From the NCBI GenBank assembly GCA_009695065.1, contig SIBR01000010.1, positions 1 to 64,000 on the forward strand: a DNA stretch of 64,000 nt, given 5' to 3'. A program made the translations under genes and the position numbers. The notes beneath the pieces were generated by a model. It ran no database searches and was not told the DNA's origin. It saw nothing but the letters and a program-made list of their open reading frames with translations. The stretch is from Opitutus sp. GTDB lineage: Bacteria; Verrucomicrobiota; Verrucomicrobiae; Opitutales; Opitutaceae. The stretch's first letter is position 1; the number at the start of each line of letters is the position of its first letter. Shown piece by piece: positions 8,919-18,278 of this stretch.

Positions 8919-10115
8919 ATGCAAAAATCCGTCCTCCTTTTTGCGCTGCTTCCGCTCTGCGGGCAGCCCGCGCTTGCCCAACCGCCGGCCGGCGAAACAC
9001 AGGCGCAGCGTTTCCAGCGCATGTCACGCGAGGCCGAGGCGCGCGGACTCGCCGAACCGTTCCGTGGCATCACGGCGAAGGGCCGGGTCGAGCCGGGGCT
9101 TTTCGAGATCAAGTCGACCGGCGTCTCGACCGGGCCGGTGCGTGCGGCGGCGGGGGCTTTTCTCGGCGCGCTCACCGAGGAGCAGCGCAAGCAGACGAAG
9201 TTTCCCGTCGCCGATTCCGAGTGGCGGAAATGGATGAACCAGCACTTCTACGTGCGGCAGGGCGTGAGTTTTCGCGACCTGACCGAGGCGCAGCGCGAGG
9301 CGGCGTTTGGGCTGCTGCGGGCGTCGCTCAGCGCGAAGGGGCTGCAGCTCTCGCGCGATATCATGAAGCTGAACCACACGCTCGGGGAGTTGAACCGCGA
9401 CGATTTTGTCCAATATGGCGAGTGGCTCTATCACCTCACCGTGATGGGCGAGCCCTCGGCGACGCAGCCGTGGGGGTGGCAGCTCGACGGGCATCATCTC
9501 ATCATCAACTATTTCGTGCTCGGTGACCAGGTGGTGATGACGCCGCTCTTCGTCGGGTCCGAGCCCGTGGTCGCGCCGTCGGGAAAATATCAAGGGCTGA
9601 CGATCCTGCAGGAGGAGCAAAACCGCGGGCGCGATTTCCTGCTCTCACTCGACGAGGCGCAGCGCCGGCAGGCCGTGCTCGAAACGGCGAAGGCCGGTAA
9701 CAACAACCTGACCGAAGCGTTCAAGGACAACGTCGTGCTCGACTCCGCGGGCGTCCGCGGCTCCGCGCTCAACGCCGCGCAGCGCCGCGACCTGCTCGCC
9801 CTCATCGGCCTCTATGTCGGCAACATGGACGACGGCCACGCGAAGGTGAAAATGAGCGAGGTGGAAGCCCACCTCGATGCGACGTGCTTTGCCTGGATCG
9901 GCGGCAGCGCGCCGGACGGCGTGTTCTATTACCGGATTCACAGTCCGGTGATCCTGGTCGAATTCGATCACCAGCGGCCGGCGAACTACCGGCTGCCGAG
10001 GCTGGATGCCCGCGCGCCCAACCGGCAGCACGTGCACGTGGTCGTGCGCACGCCCAACGGCAACGACTACGGCAAGGACCTCCTGCGCCAGCACCTGCTC
10101 TCGCAACCGCACTGA
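8919..10115 (+). CDS. DUF3500 domain secreted protein
   Basis: ATG 8919 gives a 398-residue protein with a signal peptide (KSVLLFALLPLCGQPALA). The body matches DUF3500: a long helical start, GEWLYHLTVMGEPSATQPWGWQ around residue 170, and a C-terminal HVVVRTPNGNDYGKDLL. Function is unknown; family members are secreted proteins common in Bacteroidota and Verrucomicrobiota. A longer in-frame extension reaches far upstream but overlaps the sulfatase gene on the other strand and is not coding-like. Confidence 0.85.
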   Translation: MQKSVLLFALLPLCGQPALAQPPAGETQAQRFQRMSREAEARGLAEPFRGITAKGRVEPGLFEIKSTGVSTGPVRAAAGAFLGALTEEQRKQTKFPVADSEWRKWMNQHFYVRQGVSFRDLTEAQREAAFGLLRASLSAKGLQLSRDIMKLNHTLGELNRDDFVQYGEWLYHLTVMGEPSATQPWGWQLDGHHLIINYFVLGDQVVMTPLFVGSEPVVAPSGKYQGLTILQEEQNRGRDFLLSLDEAQRRQAVLETAKAGNNNLTEAFKDNVVLDSAGVRGSALNAAQRRDLLALIGLYVGNMDDGHAKVKMSEVEAHLDATCFAWIGGSAPDGVFYYRIHSPVILVEFDHQRPANYRLPRLDARAPNRQHVHVVVRTPNGNDYGKDLLRQHLLSQPH

Positions 10116-10218
10116 AGCGTCCGGCGGCCCGCAGCCGGTGCGTTCGTGCTTCGCGGGTTTCGATCTGCGCCCAATTGTGCGCGCCCGCGCACAATTCAAA
10201 TTCCCGGTCGCCGCGCGC

Positions 10219-10680
10219 CTAGCCGGGAAAGAGCTCGGCGACCCGCCGGGCGCGGTAGTCGAAAATCGTCGCGAGCTGGCGCCGGATCCAGAGCGCGTGG
10301 AGCAGGTCGCCGACCGGGCCCCAGCCCACCTCGTAGGTGACGCGGTCGGTCAACCGCACTCCCCGCCCGTCCGGAGTCGGCGTGAATCGATGCTCGTGGT
10401 GCCAGAGTTTGTAGGGGCCGATCCGCTGTTCATCGACGAAGAACTCGCCCTCGCGCACGTGCGTGATCTCCGTCAGCCAGCGCACGCGGACGCCCGGCAG
10501 CACGCCGATCCGGTATTCGATCATCTGGCCGGGGTGCATGCGCTCCGGCGGTTCGCCGACGACCTCGAACGAGACGGTGGGCGGCGTGAGCGTGTCGAGG
10601 TTGCGCGGCGTCGCGAAGAATTCCCAAATTTCCGCGGGAGTGCGCTTCACAAGTTGTTCACGCTGCAGGTGCTGGATCAT
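10219..10680 (-). CDS. SRPBCC (START-like) family protein
   Basis: This is a 153-residue soluble protein from ATG 10680 (MIQHLQREQLV); an in-frame ATG at 10698 is equally possible and neither has a clear ribosome site. It has the SRPBCC pattern: PAEIWEFFATPRNLDTLTPP near the N-terminus, PGQMIEYRIG in the middle, and a C-terminal amphipathic helix (HALWIRRQLATIFDYR). Such proteins bind small hydrophobic ligands; no ligand is evident. It is divergent from the VOC gene, with 118 bases between the two starts. The stop is TAG. Confidence 0.8.
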   Translation of the reverse strand: MIQHLQREQLVKRTPAEIWEFFATPRNLDTLTPPTVSFEVVGEPPERMHPGQMIEYRIGVLPGVRVRWLTEITHVREGEFFVDEQRIGPYKLWHHEHRFTPTPDGRGVRLTDRVTYEVGWGPVGDLLHALWIRRQLATIFDYRARRVAELFPG

Positions 10681-10798
10681 GGGCACAAAGGGCAGCATGG
10701 CGACGACCGGCGCAAGCGCGGCACCGACAAAGAAAGCCGGACCGGCCAGGCTGCATTGCCGGCTGGACGGACGTTCGTCGTACCTGCATTCTCCGCCC

Positions 10799-11185
10799 AT
10801 GACGCCGTCCCCACGGACCGCAGTCTCGGAGATCGGCCAGATCGCGCTTACCGTCGGTGACGTGGCGGCGGCCACGGCGTTTTATCGCGACGTGCTGGGT
10901 TTGACGTTTCTGTTTTCCGCGGGACCCAACCTCGCTTTCCTCGCCGCCAGCAGCGTGTGCATCATGCTCACGACGCCGCAGGGTGGGGGCGAGGTGGGAA
11001 AGAATTCGATCCTGTATTTCAAGGTGGCCGACATCGCGGCGACCCACGCCGCGATGTCGGCCCGGGGAGCAAGGGAAGAAGCCGGCCCGCGGCTGATCAC
11101 GAAGCTCGCCGATCACGAGTTGTGGATCTCCGCAGTGCGCGATCCCGAGGGCAATGTGATCGGGCTGATGAGCGAGGTCCGGTGA
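10799..11185 (+). CDS. VOC (glyoxalase/bleomycin resistance) family protein
   Basis: A 128-residue single-domain VOC protein from ATG 10799: IGQIALTVGDVAAATAFYRDVLG at the start, and a C-terminal ISAVRDPEGNVIGLMSEV strand carrying the usual metal-site Glu neighbourhood. The vicinal-oxygen-chelate fold serves glyoxalases, dioxygenases and resistance proteins, and nothing here decides among them. It is convergent with the esterase at 11212. Confidence 0.85.
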   Translation: MTPSPRTAVSEIGQIALTVGDVAAATAFYRDVLGLTFLFSAGPNLAFLAASSVCIMLTTPQGGGEVGKNSILYFKVADIAATHAAMSARGAREEAGPRLITKLADHELWISAVRDPEGNVIGLMSEVR

Positions 11186-11211
11186 GCGGACCTCGCCTCC
11201 GCCGGGCCTGA

Positions 11212-11973
11212 TTACGGCCGGTTCTTGCTCCGCGCCTGCTCCAGCATCCACGCGTAGAGTTCGTCCGTGGCGTAGGCGTTGTCCCAGCAATTGTGCCCCA
11301 CGCCGGGATACTCGGTGTAGGCGCACCGGGCGCCGGCTTGGAGCAGCGCGGCGTGCATGTCGCGGTTCGCCTGCACCGTTTCCGGGCGATCCTTGTCGCC
11401 GCAAAAATTCCAGATCGGCAGCCGCGCCCGGGCAAATTTCTCCGCCTCCGCGGCATCGGGCCGCGAACACATCGGCACGATGGCCGACCACGCCCCGGGT
11501 TCCTGCGCCGCGATGCTCCATGTGCCGTTGCCGCCCATTGAGAGCCCCGTGAGGACGACGCGGTCCGGATCGGTTTCGAATTCGGCTTGGATTTGCCGCA
11601 GCATGCCCAAGGCGCGTTGCGCATCCGTTCCGTCCACCAGCCAGCCCGAGCCCGTCGTGCACTGGGGCAGGACGACGACGAACGGGAATTTCGACCGCCG
11701 CTTCCACACGGCCGGACCGATGCCCTCCAGCAACTGGTCGAGGTGGTTGCTCCCGCGCTCCCCGCTGCCGTGCAGGAAAAGCATGACCGGCGGATGGCTG
11801 CCCCGCTGGTAACCGGCCGGCACAAACACCACGAACGGATGCTTCGCTCCCGTGGCATCCGTGAACACCCGGTTCTGAAAACCCCGCGCCACCGATTCGG
11901 CGGCGGAGGCGGAAAACGTGCCGGCGAGGACGGCCAGAGTGGAGAAAACCCATTTCCAAGCGGGCGATTTCAT
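11212..11973 (-). CDS. Secreted alpha/beta hydrolase (PHB-depolymerase/esterase-like)
   Basis: ATG 11973 gives 253 residues with a signal peptide (WVFSTLAVLAGTFSASA). It has the oxyanion strand FLHGSGERG, the nucleophile elbow GLSMGG and the terminal histidine in GVGHNCWD, so Ser-Asp-His is complete. The architecture resembles the predicted-peptidase / PHB-depolymerase-like esterases that often remove acetyl or feruloyl groups from polysaccharides. The substrate is not determined. It is divergent from the GH29-like gene across 171 bases. Confidence 0.88.
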   Translation of the reverse strand: MKSPAWKWVFSTLAVLAGTFSASAAESVARGFQNRVFTDATGAKHPFVVFVPAGYQRGSHPPVMLFLHGSGERGSNHLDQLLEGIGPAVWKRRSKFPFVVVLPQCTTGSGWLVDGTDAQRALGMLRQIQAEFETDPDRVVLTGLSMGGNGTWSIAAQEPGAWSAIVPMCSRPDAAEAEKFARARLPIWNFCGDKDRPETVQANRDMHAALLQAGARCAYTEYPGVGHNCWDNAYATDELYAWMLEQARSKNRP

Positions 11974-12144
11974 GGTCCCGATGCTGGCCGGGACCGGTCG
12001 CGCGCCAATTCCGTTCGTTGCGTGCCCGGCTTCTTGCACAATGTCGCGCAATCGCCCAAAGCATCCTTCGCGCGACCGTGCGGGCGGGCCGGCCTCAGGC
12101 AGAGTTCAAAGCCCGCCTTCGCGCCCCTCTCCACCCCAGTCCTC

Positions 12145-13155
12145 ATGAAACGAATGCTCCGCCCCCTGTCGGTTTTCACCTTGTTGGTTTGCTTCGCCGC
12201 CGCGTGCTCCGGGGCGGATCGCCCCGATCGCACGGGTTGGCTGCGAGACGCCCGTTGGGGCGTGATGAGTTATTATCTCGCGGAGATCCGGGCGGAGGTC
12301 GACCAGGTGCCGATCAACGGCGAACGCTGGAATCATCTCGTGGATCACTTCGACGTCGAAGCCGTCGCGACCCAGCTCGAGGCCGTGGGCGTGGGTTACT
12401 ACATGACCACGCTGGGACAGGCCTCCGGCTATTACCTGGCGACCAACGCCACCTACGACCGCATCGTCGGAAACCAGCCCGGCAAGACTGCCCGCCGCGA
12501 CCTCGTGGCCGATCTGGGCACGGCGCTCAAGCGGCGCGGAATCCGGCTGATGGTCAACTTCTCCTCGCGGGCGCCGACAAAAGACCCGGCGGCCGTGAAG
12601 GCGCTGGAGTGGCGCCTCGGCCCGTATCGCAACCGGGAATTCCAACTGAAGTGGGAAAGCGTCGTCCGCGAATGGTCGCAGCGCTGGGGCTCATTGGTGT
12701 CGGGCTGGTGGTTCGAAAGCTGCAATTGGCCCAACTCGATGTACCGGCACGCGGACGCGCCGAATTTCGAGAGCTTCGCCGCCGCCGCCCGTTCCGGTAA
12801 TCCCGACGCGATCGTTGCGTTCAACCCCGGTGTTGTCCATCGCGCGCTTTCGCTCACGCCGGTGGAGGATTTCATCGGCGGCGAGATCATCCGGCCGGAG
12901 CAGTGGACCGCGCCGCAGGCGATCGACGGCAAAAACGATGGCGCGCAGTTGCACGTGGTGATCGATCTCGGCCCGGCGCACGGCAAGGGCCCGCCGCGGT
13001 TTTCCACCGAGGAGGTCGTCGCGTTCAGCCGCAAGGTCGCGAAGCTGGGCGGCGTGATCACCTGGGAGGCGCCGGTGCAGTCCGACGGCCGCATCCGGCC
13101 GGAATTTTTCGCCCAGCTGCAGGCGATCGGGGCGGCGATGAAGTCCGCCAAGTAA
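12145..13155 (+). CDS. GH29-like (alpha-L-fucosidase-related) secreted protein
   Basis: This 336-residue protein from ATG 12145 has a signal peptide (PLSVFTLLVCFAAACSGA) with a possible lipobox Cys. RDARWGVMSYYLAEI, WNHLVDHFDVEAVATQLEAVGVGYY and KRRGIRLMVNFSS follow the first half of the GH29 fucosidase barrel. The canonical HHDGF-type motif is replaced by a TTLGQASGYY reading, and the WWFESCNW strand stands where the nucleophile strand would be. It is shorter than usual fucosidases (about 450 residues) and lacks the C-terminal beta domain. I regard it as a divergent GH29-like barrel; catalysis on fucosides is uncertain. Confidence 0.6.
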   Translation: MKRMLRPLSVFTLLVCFAAACSGADRPDRTGWLRDARWGVMSYYLAEIRAEVDQVPINGERWNHLVDHFDVEAVATQLEAVGVGYYMTTLGQASGYYLATNATYDRIVGNQPGKTARRDLVADLGTALKRRGIRLMVNFSSRAPTKDPAAVKALEWRLGPYRNREFQLKWESVVREWSQRWGSLVSGWWFESCNWPNSMYRHADAPNFESFAAAARSGNPDAIVAFNPGVVHRALSLTPVEDFIGGEIIRPEQWTAPQAIDGKNDGAQLHVVIDLGPAHGKGPPRFSTEEVVAFSRKVAKLGGVITWEAPVQSDGRIRPEFFAQLQAIGAAMKSAK

Positions 13156-13171
13156 CCGGGTTCGCGCGCAG

Positions 13172-14092
13172 CTACGGGCCGCGCCGCAGCGCCTTCCAGG
13201 TCGCGAGGCAGCGTTCGGCCGTTTCCAGTTCCGGGAAGCGGCTGCCTTCCTGCTCGATCAGGTAAAATTCCACGCCGCCGACGGATTCCGCCGCGGCGAG
13301 GAGTTCCTTCCACGGGGCGACGCCCTCCGTGAAGAGCACGCGATAGCTTTTCTCCTCGGTGCGGGCGCCCGGCGCCCAGTCCTTGAGGTGAATGCTCCGG
13401 ATGCGGCCGGGGTTGGCCTTGATCCACGCCACGGGGTCCACGCCCGATTCCAAGGCCGTGCCGACATCGAGCTGGAGCCCGAACTCCGCGGGCGTGTTCG
13501 CGGCGATCACCTCCATGATGCGCGCGCCATTCTCCAGGGTTTTCCACTCCGACGCGTGGTTGTGGTAGCCGGCGGACAGGCCGTGCGGCTTCAGCCCCTC
13601 CACCGCGGTGCTGAGTTGTCCGCACACGCGTTTCCAGCCTTCGAGGCCGGTGGCGTCGCGCGGCGGGCTGGCGAGCACGATGTGCCGTGAGCCCAGGATC
13701 TGGTTGAGCTCGATCGCCTTTGCCATCGTCTCGCCGGGCGTGAGCGAAACGTAGCTGTTGTGCGTCGAATAACAGCGCAGGCCGAGGTCGTCGATGAGCG
13801 TGCGCACGCCCTTGGCGAACGGGAACGTCCAGTTGTAGTAGGGCGAATAAAACTCCACGACCTCGTAGCCCATCTTGGCGACGGCGCGGAGCGTGTCGGG
13901 CAGGTTGCGCATGAGCTCGTTGCGCACCGAGTAGAGTTCGAGGCCGATGGCGGGTGTTTTCCTGCCCGGCACGGGCGCCGGGGAAACGGCGGTGGCCGCG
14001 GCGGCAAACGCCCGGGGTGCGAGGGACGAGGCAAGCAAGCCGGCCGGGACGACACCGGACAGCGCGAGAAAATTGCGGCGGGAGAGGGGCAT
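13172..14092 (-). CDS. Tat-exported sugar phosphate isomerase/epimerase-like TIM barrel protein
   Basis: The 306-residue protein starts with a Tat signal (SRRNFLALSG, residues 4-13). The xylose-isomerase-like AP-endonuclease-2 barrel follows: IGLELYSVRNELM, GYEVVEFYSPYYN, LSAGYHNHASEW and IHLKDWAPG, with Glu/His metal ligands in place. Members isomerise or epimerise keto-sugars, and exported versions are typical of PVC bacteria. It lies convergent to the GH29-like gene with a 16-base gap, so the two may act on related sugars, though they are not co-transcribed. Confidence 0.87.
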   Translation of the reverse strand: MPLSRRNFLALSGVVPAGLLASSLAPRAFAAAATAVSPAPVPGRKTPAIGLELYSVRNELMRNLPDTLRAVAKMGYEVVEFYSPYYNWTFPFAKGVRTLIDDLGLRCYSTHNSYVSLTPGETMAKAIELNQILGSRHIVLASPPRDATGLEGWKRVCGQLSTAVEGLKPHGLSAGYHNHASEWKTLENGARIMEVIAANTPAEFGLQLDVGTALESGVDPVAWIKANPGRIRSIHLKDWAPGARTEEKSYRVLFTEGVAPWKELLAAAESVGGVEFYLIEQEGSRFPELETAERCLATWKALRRGP

Positions 14093-14178
14093 GGGCGTAG
14101 GGGGAAGGGCGTAGGGGGAAGGGCGTTGCGGTTGCGTTGAGAACAGCCGCCGGCACGGGCGGCTTGAAAAGACCGTCT

Positions 14179-14257
14179 ATCTGGAACTCAGAAAATCAGG
14201 AACAAAAATTCGAACCATTTGCTTTCATGCTCATGTCCCGATTTCCACACGTCAGAA
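14179..14257. repeat. Imperfect palindromic dispersed repeat, copy 1 (ATGTGGAAATCAGGAA family)
   Basis: The left part holds TCTGGAACTCAGAAAATCAG; the right part, read in reverse, holds GTGTGGAAATCGGGACATGA. Both resemble arms of the two elements at 21521 and 21624. It lies between two minus-strand genes (gap 14093-14306), with nothing else recognisable there. Confidence 0.45.
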
Positions 14258-14306
14258 TTTTTTGAACCGAAAACGGGGCGAATGGCGGGCTGGCCCACCG
14301 CGAATG

Positions 14307-15386
14307 CTACTTCTTCGTTTCGTTCAACTGGTACAGGCGCTCGGCGTTTTCGTGGTAGAATTTCTCCAGAACGCGGCGCGGCAGGTTCAGCCCCTCGACC
14401 GTGCGGCCGTCGTAGTCTACTTTGCCTTGGCCGGCATAGTAGGCAAAATCGGTGCGATACCGCTTTTCAAGTCCGTCCACGAACGACTTTCGCATGGCGT
14501 CGGTTGACTTGCCGCCGAGATAGGGCCGCCAGCCGGCATCCACGCCGTAGAGGATGCGGTCCTGGTATTTCAGGAAGAAGGCGCGCACTTTTCCGCTGGG
14601 GTGGCGGACGAGGTGGCGGGTGCGCGCGGCGCATTCGATATAAAAGTTCGGATAACGGTCGAGCCGCTCCGCGATGCCGTCGAGATCATGCTCGAGACTG
14701 CCGAGGTGGGCGCCCAGCACGATGAGATCGGGATGCTTTTTGAGGATGTTGTCGCGCGCCGCGATGAGCGCCGCATGGCTGGGAAATTCGGGTTTGCCGT
14801 GGAGATGCCACTCGGGGTGCTGCGAATAGTAGCCGTAATACGGGCTTTCCTTGTCGAGCGGCAGCCAGGCTGCGAGCGGTTCGGCGAGGTGGGTGTGCAG
14901 GAGTTTGCCGCGTTGCGCGATGAAGGCGTAGATCGGATCGAAGAGGGGGTCGTCGGGCAGGATGAAGCGGCCGTCGGGCCGTTTGATCTCCATCCCGATT
15001 TCCTTCCAGATTTTTACCGCGACCGCCCCGTCGGCGAACGTCCGGCCCAGACGGGAGATTACCCCGGCTACATAGTCCGGCTCGTTCCGCCGCATCAGGT
15101 CGAACGTGGAGGTGAACGCATAGAGGTCCGGGTATTTGCGCGTCAGCTCCGTGGCGATCCGCAGCTGGGTCTCGACATGGGGCTGGGTGCCGACGTTGCA
15201 GACGAGGATGGTCCGGAAGTTCAGCCGCCGGAGCATGGCGTTGAGCTGCGGGATGTCCTCGAAGAAGTGCGAGTGCACGTCGATCTTCCGAATTTCCGCA
15301 AGGGCGGGCGCAGCTTCCTGGGCTCCGGCCGCGGCGGAACCGAAACCAAACGAGGCAACGACGAGGGCCGAGGAAAGCAGGTGCAT
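14307..15386 (-). CDS. Secreted amidohydrolase (TIM-barrel metal-dependent hydrolase)
   Basis: ATG 15386 gives 359 residues with a signal peptide (HLLSSALVVASFGFGSAAAGA). Metal-site motifs of the amidohydrolase-2 family are present: IDVHSHFFE (HxH), a central LLHTHLAEP histidine, VLGAHLGSLEHD and ILYGVDAGW near the end. The family decarboxylates or hydrolyses small carboxylates and lactones; the export signal and length of the middle segment are common in Verrucomicrobiota. The substrate is unknown. Confidence 0.87.
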   Translation of the reverse strand: MHLLSSALVVASFGFGSAAAGAQEAAPALAEIRKIDVHSHFFEDIPQLNAMLRRLNFRTILVCNVGTQPHVETQLRIATELTRKYPDLYAFTSTFDLMRRNEPDYVAGVISRLGRTFADGAVAVKIWKEIGMEIKRPDGRFILPDDPLFDPIYAFIAQRGKLLHTHLAEPLAAWLPLDKESPYYGYYSQHPEWHLHGKPEFPSHAALIAARDNILKKHPDLIVLGAHLGSLEHDLDGIAERLDRYPNFYIECAARTRHLVRHPSGKVRAFFLKYQDRILYGVDAGWRPYLGGKSTDAMRKSFVDGLEKRYRTDFAYYAGQGKVDYDGRTVEGLNLPRRVLEKFYHENAERLYQLNETKK

Positions 15387-15436
15387 GGGGAGGGCGCGCC
15401 GAGTGTGCCGGGAGCTAGTGTCGGGGCAAGGCGCTG

Positions 15437-15958
15437 CTACGCCTTCCCGAGGCAGCAGTGCTTGTATTTCTTGCCGCTGCCGCACGGGCAGGGGTCGTTG
15501 CGGCCGACTTTGGGGGCGGCCGATTTGACGGGTGCGGGACCCATGCGGATCGTGCGGGTGTAGAGCCACTGGCCGTCGACCCGATGAAACTCGGATTTTT
15601 CCTGCAGCGGATGCTCGCCCGACTCGTCGACGAAGTACGCCGAGAAATCCACGTAGGCCGTGTCGGGATTGCTGCCCGGTTCGTGCGCGTGAATCACTAG
15701 CCGGCTCCAGCCGAGCGTGGAGGGGTCCGCTTCGCCCTTGAACGGCAGCGCGGCGGTCGGCCGATGGGTGCGATGCAGGTAGGCGAAGTCGCGCGCCACG
15801 TGGGCGGTGAACCGCGAACGCATCAGCTCCTCGGCCGTGGCGGATTTGCGCTCGCCCGCGAGCAGCGGGCCGCAACACGCGTCGAAGGTTTTGCCACTGC
15901 CACAAGGGCAGGGTTGACCGGGTTGCGGTGGGGCGAGGGCGATGGGCGCGGAAGCCAT
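15437..15958 (-). CDS. YchJ family protein with two SEC-C motifs
   Basis: The 173-residue protein from ATG 15958 has an N-terminal SEC-C zinc motif ([13 protein letters not shown]), the YchJ middle domain ([21 protein letters not shown]), and a second SEC-C motif ([13 protein letters not shown]) at the C-terminus. YchJ/UPF0225 proteins are NTF2-like with bound zinc; their role is unclear, though SEC-C tails often bind ribosomes or SecB-like partners. A slightly longer start (15991) is possible. Confidence 0.92.
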   Translation of the reverse strand: MASAPIALAPPQPGQPCPCGSGKTFDACCGPLLAGERKSATAEELMRSRFTAHVARDFAYLHRTHRPTAALPFKGEADPSTLGWSRLVIHAHEPGSNPDTAYVDFSAYFVDESGEHPLQEKSEFHRVDGQWLYTRTIRMGPAPVKSAAPKVGRNDPCPCGSGKKYKHCCLGKA

Positions 15959-16042
15959 GCGCCGAGGCGTAACGGCGCCGGGGCGGCCCACGCGAGCCGA
16001 ATCGTGCCGGCGGGGCAGGCTCTTTCGTCCGCTCCTGCCGGC

Positions 16043-16777
16043 TCAGCCGAACAGTTCGCGCAACCCGGTGCGAAACGCGTCCGGCAGCACGTTGTAGTGA
16101 TCGCGCTGCGGGAAGCGGCGGGAGACGACTTCGAGTTGCGGAAAGGGCAGGGCGGCGAGCTGGGCTTCGAGCAGTTCGAGGTCGCCGAGCATCGAAGGGG
16201 TGTCCTCCGCGCCACTGCTCAGAAACAGGCGCGCGGGCAACGCGACGCCGGTGCGCTGGAGGTTCTGCGCGGCGCACAGGACGGAGCGGTCGTCCCACCA
16301 GAGCGACGGCGCGCTGGCGAGCAGGCGGTTGAAAAACGGCCGGCGTTGAAACAGCGCGTGCACGACCAGCAGGGAGCCGAGCGAGTGCCCGGCGAGGCCG
16401 CGCAGATCGCTGTGCAGCGGATGGCGCCGGGCCAGCTCCGGCCAGAACGTGTCCGTGAGAAAAGCGAGAAACGCATCGGCGCCACCGCTCTCCGGCTCGG
16501 TGGCCAGCGCGGTGGGGGTGTAATCGCGGGGCCGTTTGTTGGCCGGCTTCATGTAGCTCGCCCCGTAGCCTATGCCGGCAAGCAGCAGCGGTGGGACTTC
16601 ACCGGCCGTCCGAGCCGCGCGATAGGCTTCGACCGCGAAGCGAAACTGGTCGTCGCCGTCCAGGAAGAGCACGGCCGGAACCGGCGTGCCGGCCGGGGGT
16701 CCTTCCGGCGCCGCGACGAAGACGGAGTAGTCGGTGCCGGTCTGGGGCGAATGAACGGTGAACGACGGCGAAAGCAT
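16043..16777 (-). CDS. Esterase (alpha/beta hydrolase, enterochelin-esterase-like)
   Basis: A 244-residue protein from ATG 16777 without an obvious signal peptide. VPAVLFLDGDDQFRF gives the oxyanion region, LAGHSLGSLL carries the nucleophile Ser, and RDHYNVLPDA supplies the catalytic His. This is the putative-esterase family (IroE/Fes-like). The gene is divergent from the acyltransferase at 17046, and the 268-base space between them contains a palindrome described separately. Confidence 0.85.
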   Translation of the reverse strand: MLSPSFTVHSPQTGTDYSVFVAAPEGPPAGTPVPAVLFLDGDDQFRFAVEAYRAARTAGEVPPLLLAGIGYGASYMKPANKRPRDYTPTALATEPESGGADAFLAFLTDTFWPELARRHPLHSDLRGLAGHSLGSLLVVHALFQRRPFFNRLLASAPSLWWDDRSVLCAAQNLQRTGVALPARLFLSSGAEDTPSMLGDLELLEAQLAALPFPQLEVVSRRFPQRDHYNVLPDAFRTGLRELFG

Positions 16778-16878
16778 GGCGGGCAAAGGTGAAAGATTTC
16801 CGGCGGGCGGCCGATGACCGTGCAAACCCGCCACATCCCTGAGTCGCGTGATTTCACGCCGGACACAACCGCGAACGC

Positions 16879-16911
16879 CAATCCCCAATGGTCAACGAAT
16901 GGTCGACAACA
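16879..16911. promoter_or_regulatory. GTCAAC-N5-GTCGAC palindrome with conserved flank
   Basis: GTCAAC (16891-16896), five bases, GTCGAC (16902-16907). Read in reverse, the block TGTTGTCGACCATTCGTTGA and the following C-rich flank align base for base with the palindrome at 50076-50107, including the downstream GG-ATTG. It sits in the divergent promoter region of the esterase and the acyltransferase. It could be an operator or a member of a small dispersed repeat. Confidence 0.5.
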
Positions 16912-17045
16912 AAGTGCAGGGAGGCTGGTGAGCGGGATTGCGGTGGGGGGCGCCCGGTCTGGTCGACACGAATCTTTGTTCGGTTTCGACCGCGCCGCCT
17001 TTCCTCTTTCCACTGTTCCGGGAAACGCGCAGGAATGTGGCCGGC

Positions 17046-18278
17046 ATGAACCCCTCGACTGCCTCCGGCTCTTCCTCGCCACCCGCCGCCGGCCTCGCGC
17101 CGGCGCCCGCCCGGCTCACCTCCATCGACGCCTATCGCGGCTTCGTGATGCTCCTCATGATGGGCGAGGTGCTGAGTTTTCGCCGGGTGGCGCAAGCCCT
17201 GCCCGACAGCGGGTTTTGGCAATTCCTCAACTGGCATCAGAGCCATGTGAATTGGGTCGGCGCCTCGCTCCACGACCTGATCCAACCGTCTTTTTCCTTC
17301 CTCGTCGGCGTGGCGCTGCCGTTTTCGATCGCGAGCCGGACTGCCCGCGGACAGGACCGCCCGTCGATGGCGCTGCATGCGTTCGGGCGCGCCCTGCTGT
17401 TGATCCTGCTCGGCGTGTTCCTCCGGTCGACCAGCCGCGGCATGACGTACTGGACGTTCGAGGACACGTTGTCGCAGATCGGGCTGGGCTACGGTTTTCT
17501 CTTCGTGCTCGGGATGAGGCCGGCGCGCGATCACTGGATCGCGCTCGGGGCGATCCTCGCGGGTTATTGGGCGGCGTTCGCGCTCTGGCCGCTGCCGGGG
17601 GCGGATTTCGACTATGCCGGCGTGGGCGTGACGAAGGAATGGCTGGCGGCCAACGGGCTGACGGGCCTTGCGGCGCACTGGCAGAAAAACAGCAATCTGG
17701 CGTGGGCCTTCGACACGTGGTTCATGAATCTTTTCCCGCGGGAGAAACCGTTTCTCTTCAACGCGGGCGGCTACTCCACGCTGAGTTTCATTCCGACGCT
17801 CGGGACCATGATCCTCGGCTTGATCGCCGGCACCGTGCTGCGCAGCGAGCGGCCGGCCGCGGGGAAAATCCGCTGGCTCGCCGGCGCCGGCCTCATCGCC
17901 CTCGCCGTCGGAGCCACGCTGGGCTGGCTCGGAATCTGCCCCGTCGTGAAACGGATCTGGACGCCGGGCTGGACGGTCTTCAGCGGCGGCTGGTGTTTCC
18001 TGCTGCTCGCCGGCTTCTACGGTCTGATCGATCTGCTCGGCCGCCGGCACTGGGCGTTTCCGCTGGTGGTGGTCGGCGCGAACTCCATCGCCGCCTACCT
18101 CATCGCGCATCTCTTCGAATCCTTCATCGCGAAGAATCTGGTGACGCATCTCGGTCCGCGCGTCTTTCAGTTCCTCGGCGCGGCCTACCAGCCGTTCGTG
18201 CACGGGGCGGCCGCGTTGTTCGTGCTGTGGCTGCTGCTTTACTGGATGTATCGCCGGAAGATTTTTCTGCGGATCTAG
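17046..18278 (+). CDS. DUF5009/NagX-like heparan-glucosaminide N-acetyltransferase family protein
   Basis: ATG 17046 gives 410 residues. The hallmark [17 protein letters not shown] (R-x-x-S-x-D-x-x-R-G) lies at residues ~25-40, followed by about ten transmembrane segments and [17 protein letters not shown]. The family includes the lysosomal acetyl-CoA:glucosaminide N-acetyltransferase and bacterial NagX. It would acetylate or transport a sugar across the inner membrane. The C-terminal [16 protein letters not shown] is the usual end. Stop is TAG. Confidence 0.88.
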   Translation: MNPSTASGSSSPPAAGLAPAPARLTSIDAYRGFVMLLMMGEVLSFRRVAQALPDSGFWQFLNWHQSHVNWVGASLHDLIQPSFSFLVGVALPFSIASRTARGQDRPSMALHAFGRALLLILLGVFLRSTSRGMTYWTFEDTLSQIGLGYGFLFVLGMRPARDHWIALGAILAGYWAAFALWPLPGADFDYAGVGVTKEWLAANGLTGLAAHWQKNSNLAWAFDTWFMNLFPREKPFLFNAGGYSTLSFIPTLGTMILGLIAGTVLRSERPAAGKIRWLAGAGLIALAVGATLGWLGICPVVKRIWTPGWTVFSGGWCFLLLAGFYGLIDLLGRRHWAFPLVVVGANSIAAYLIAHLFESFIAKNLVTHLGPRVFQFLGAAYQPFVHGAAALFVLWLLLYWMYRRKIFLRI

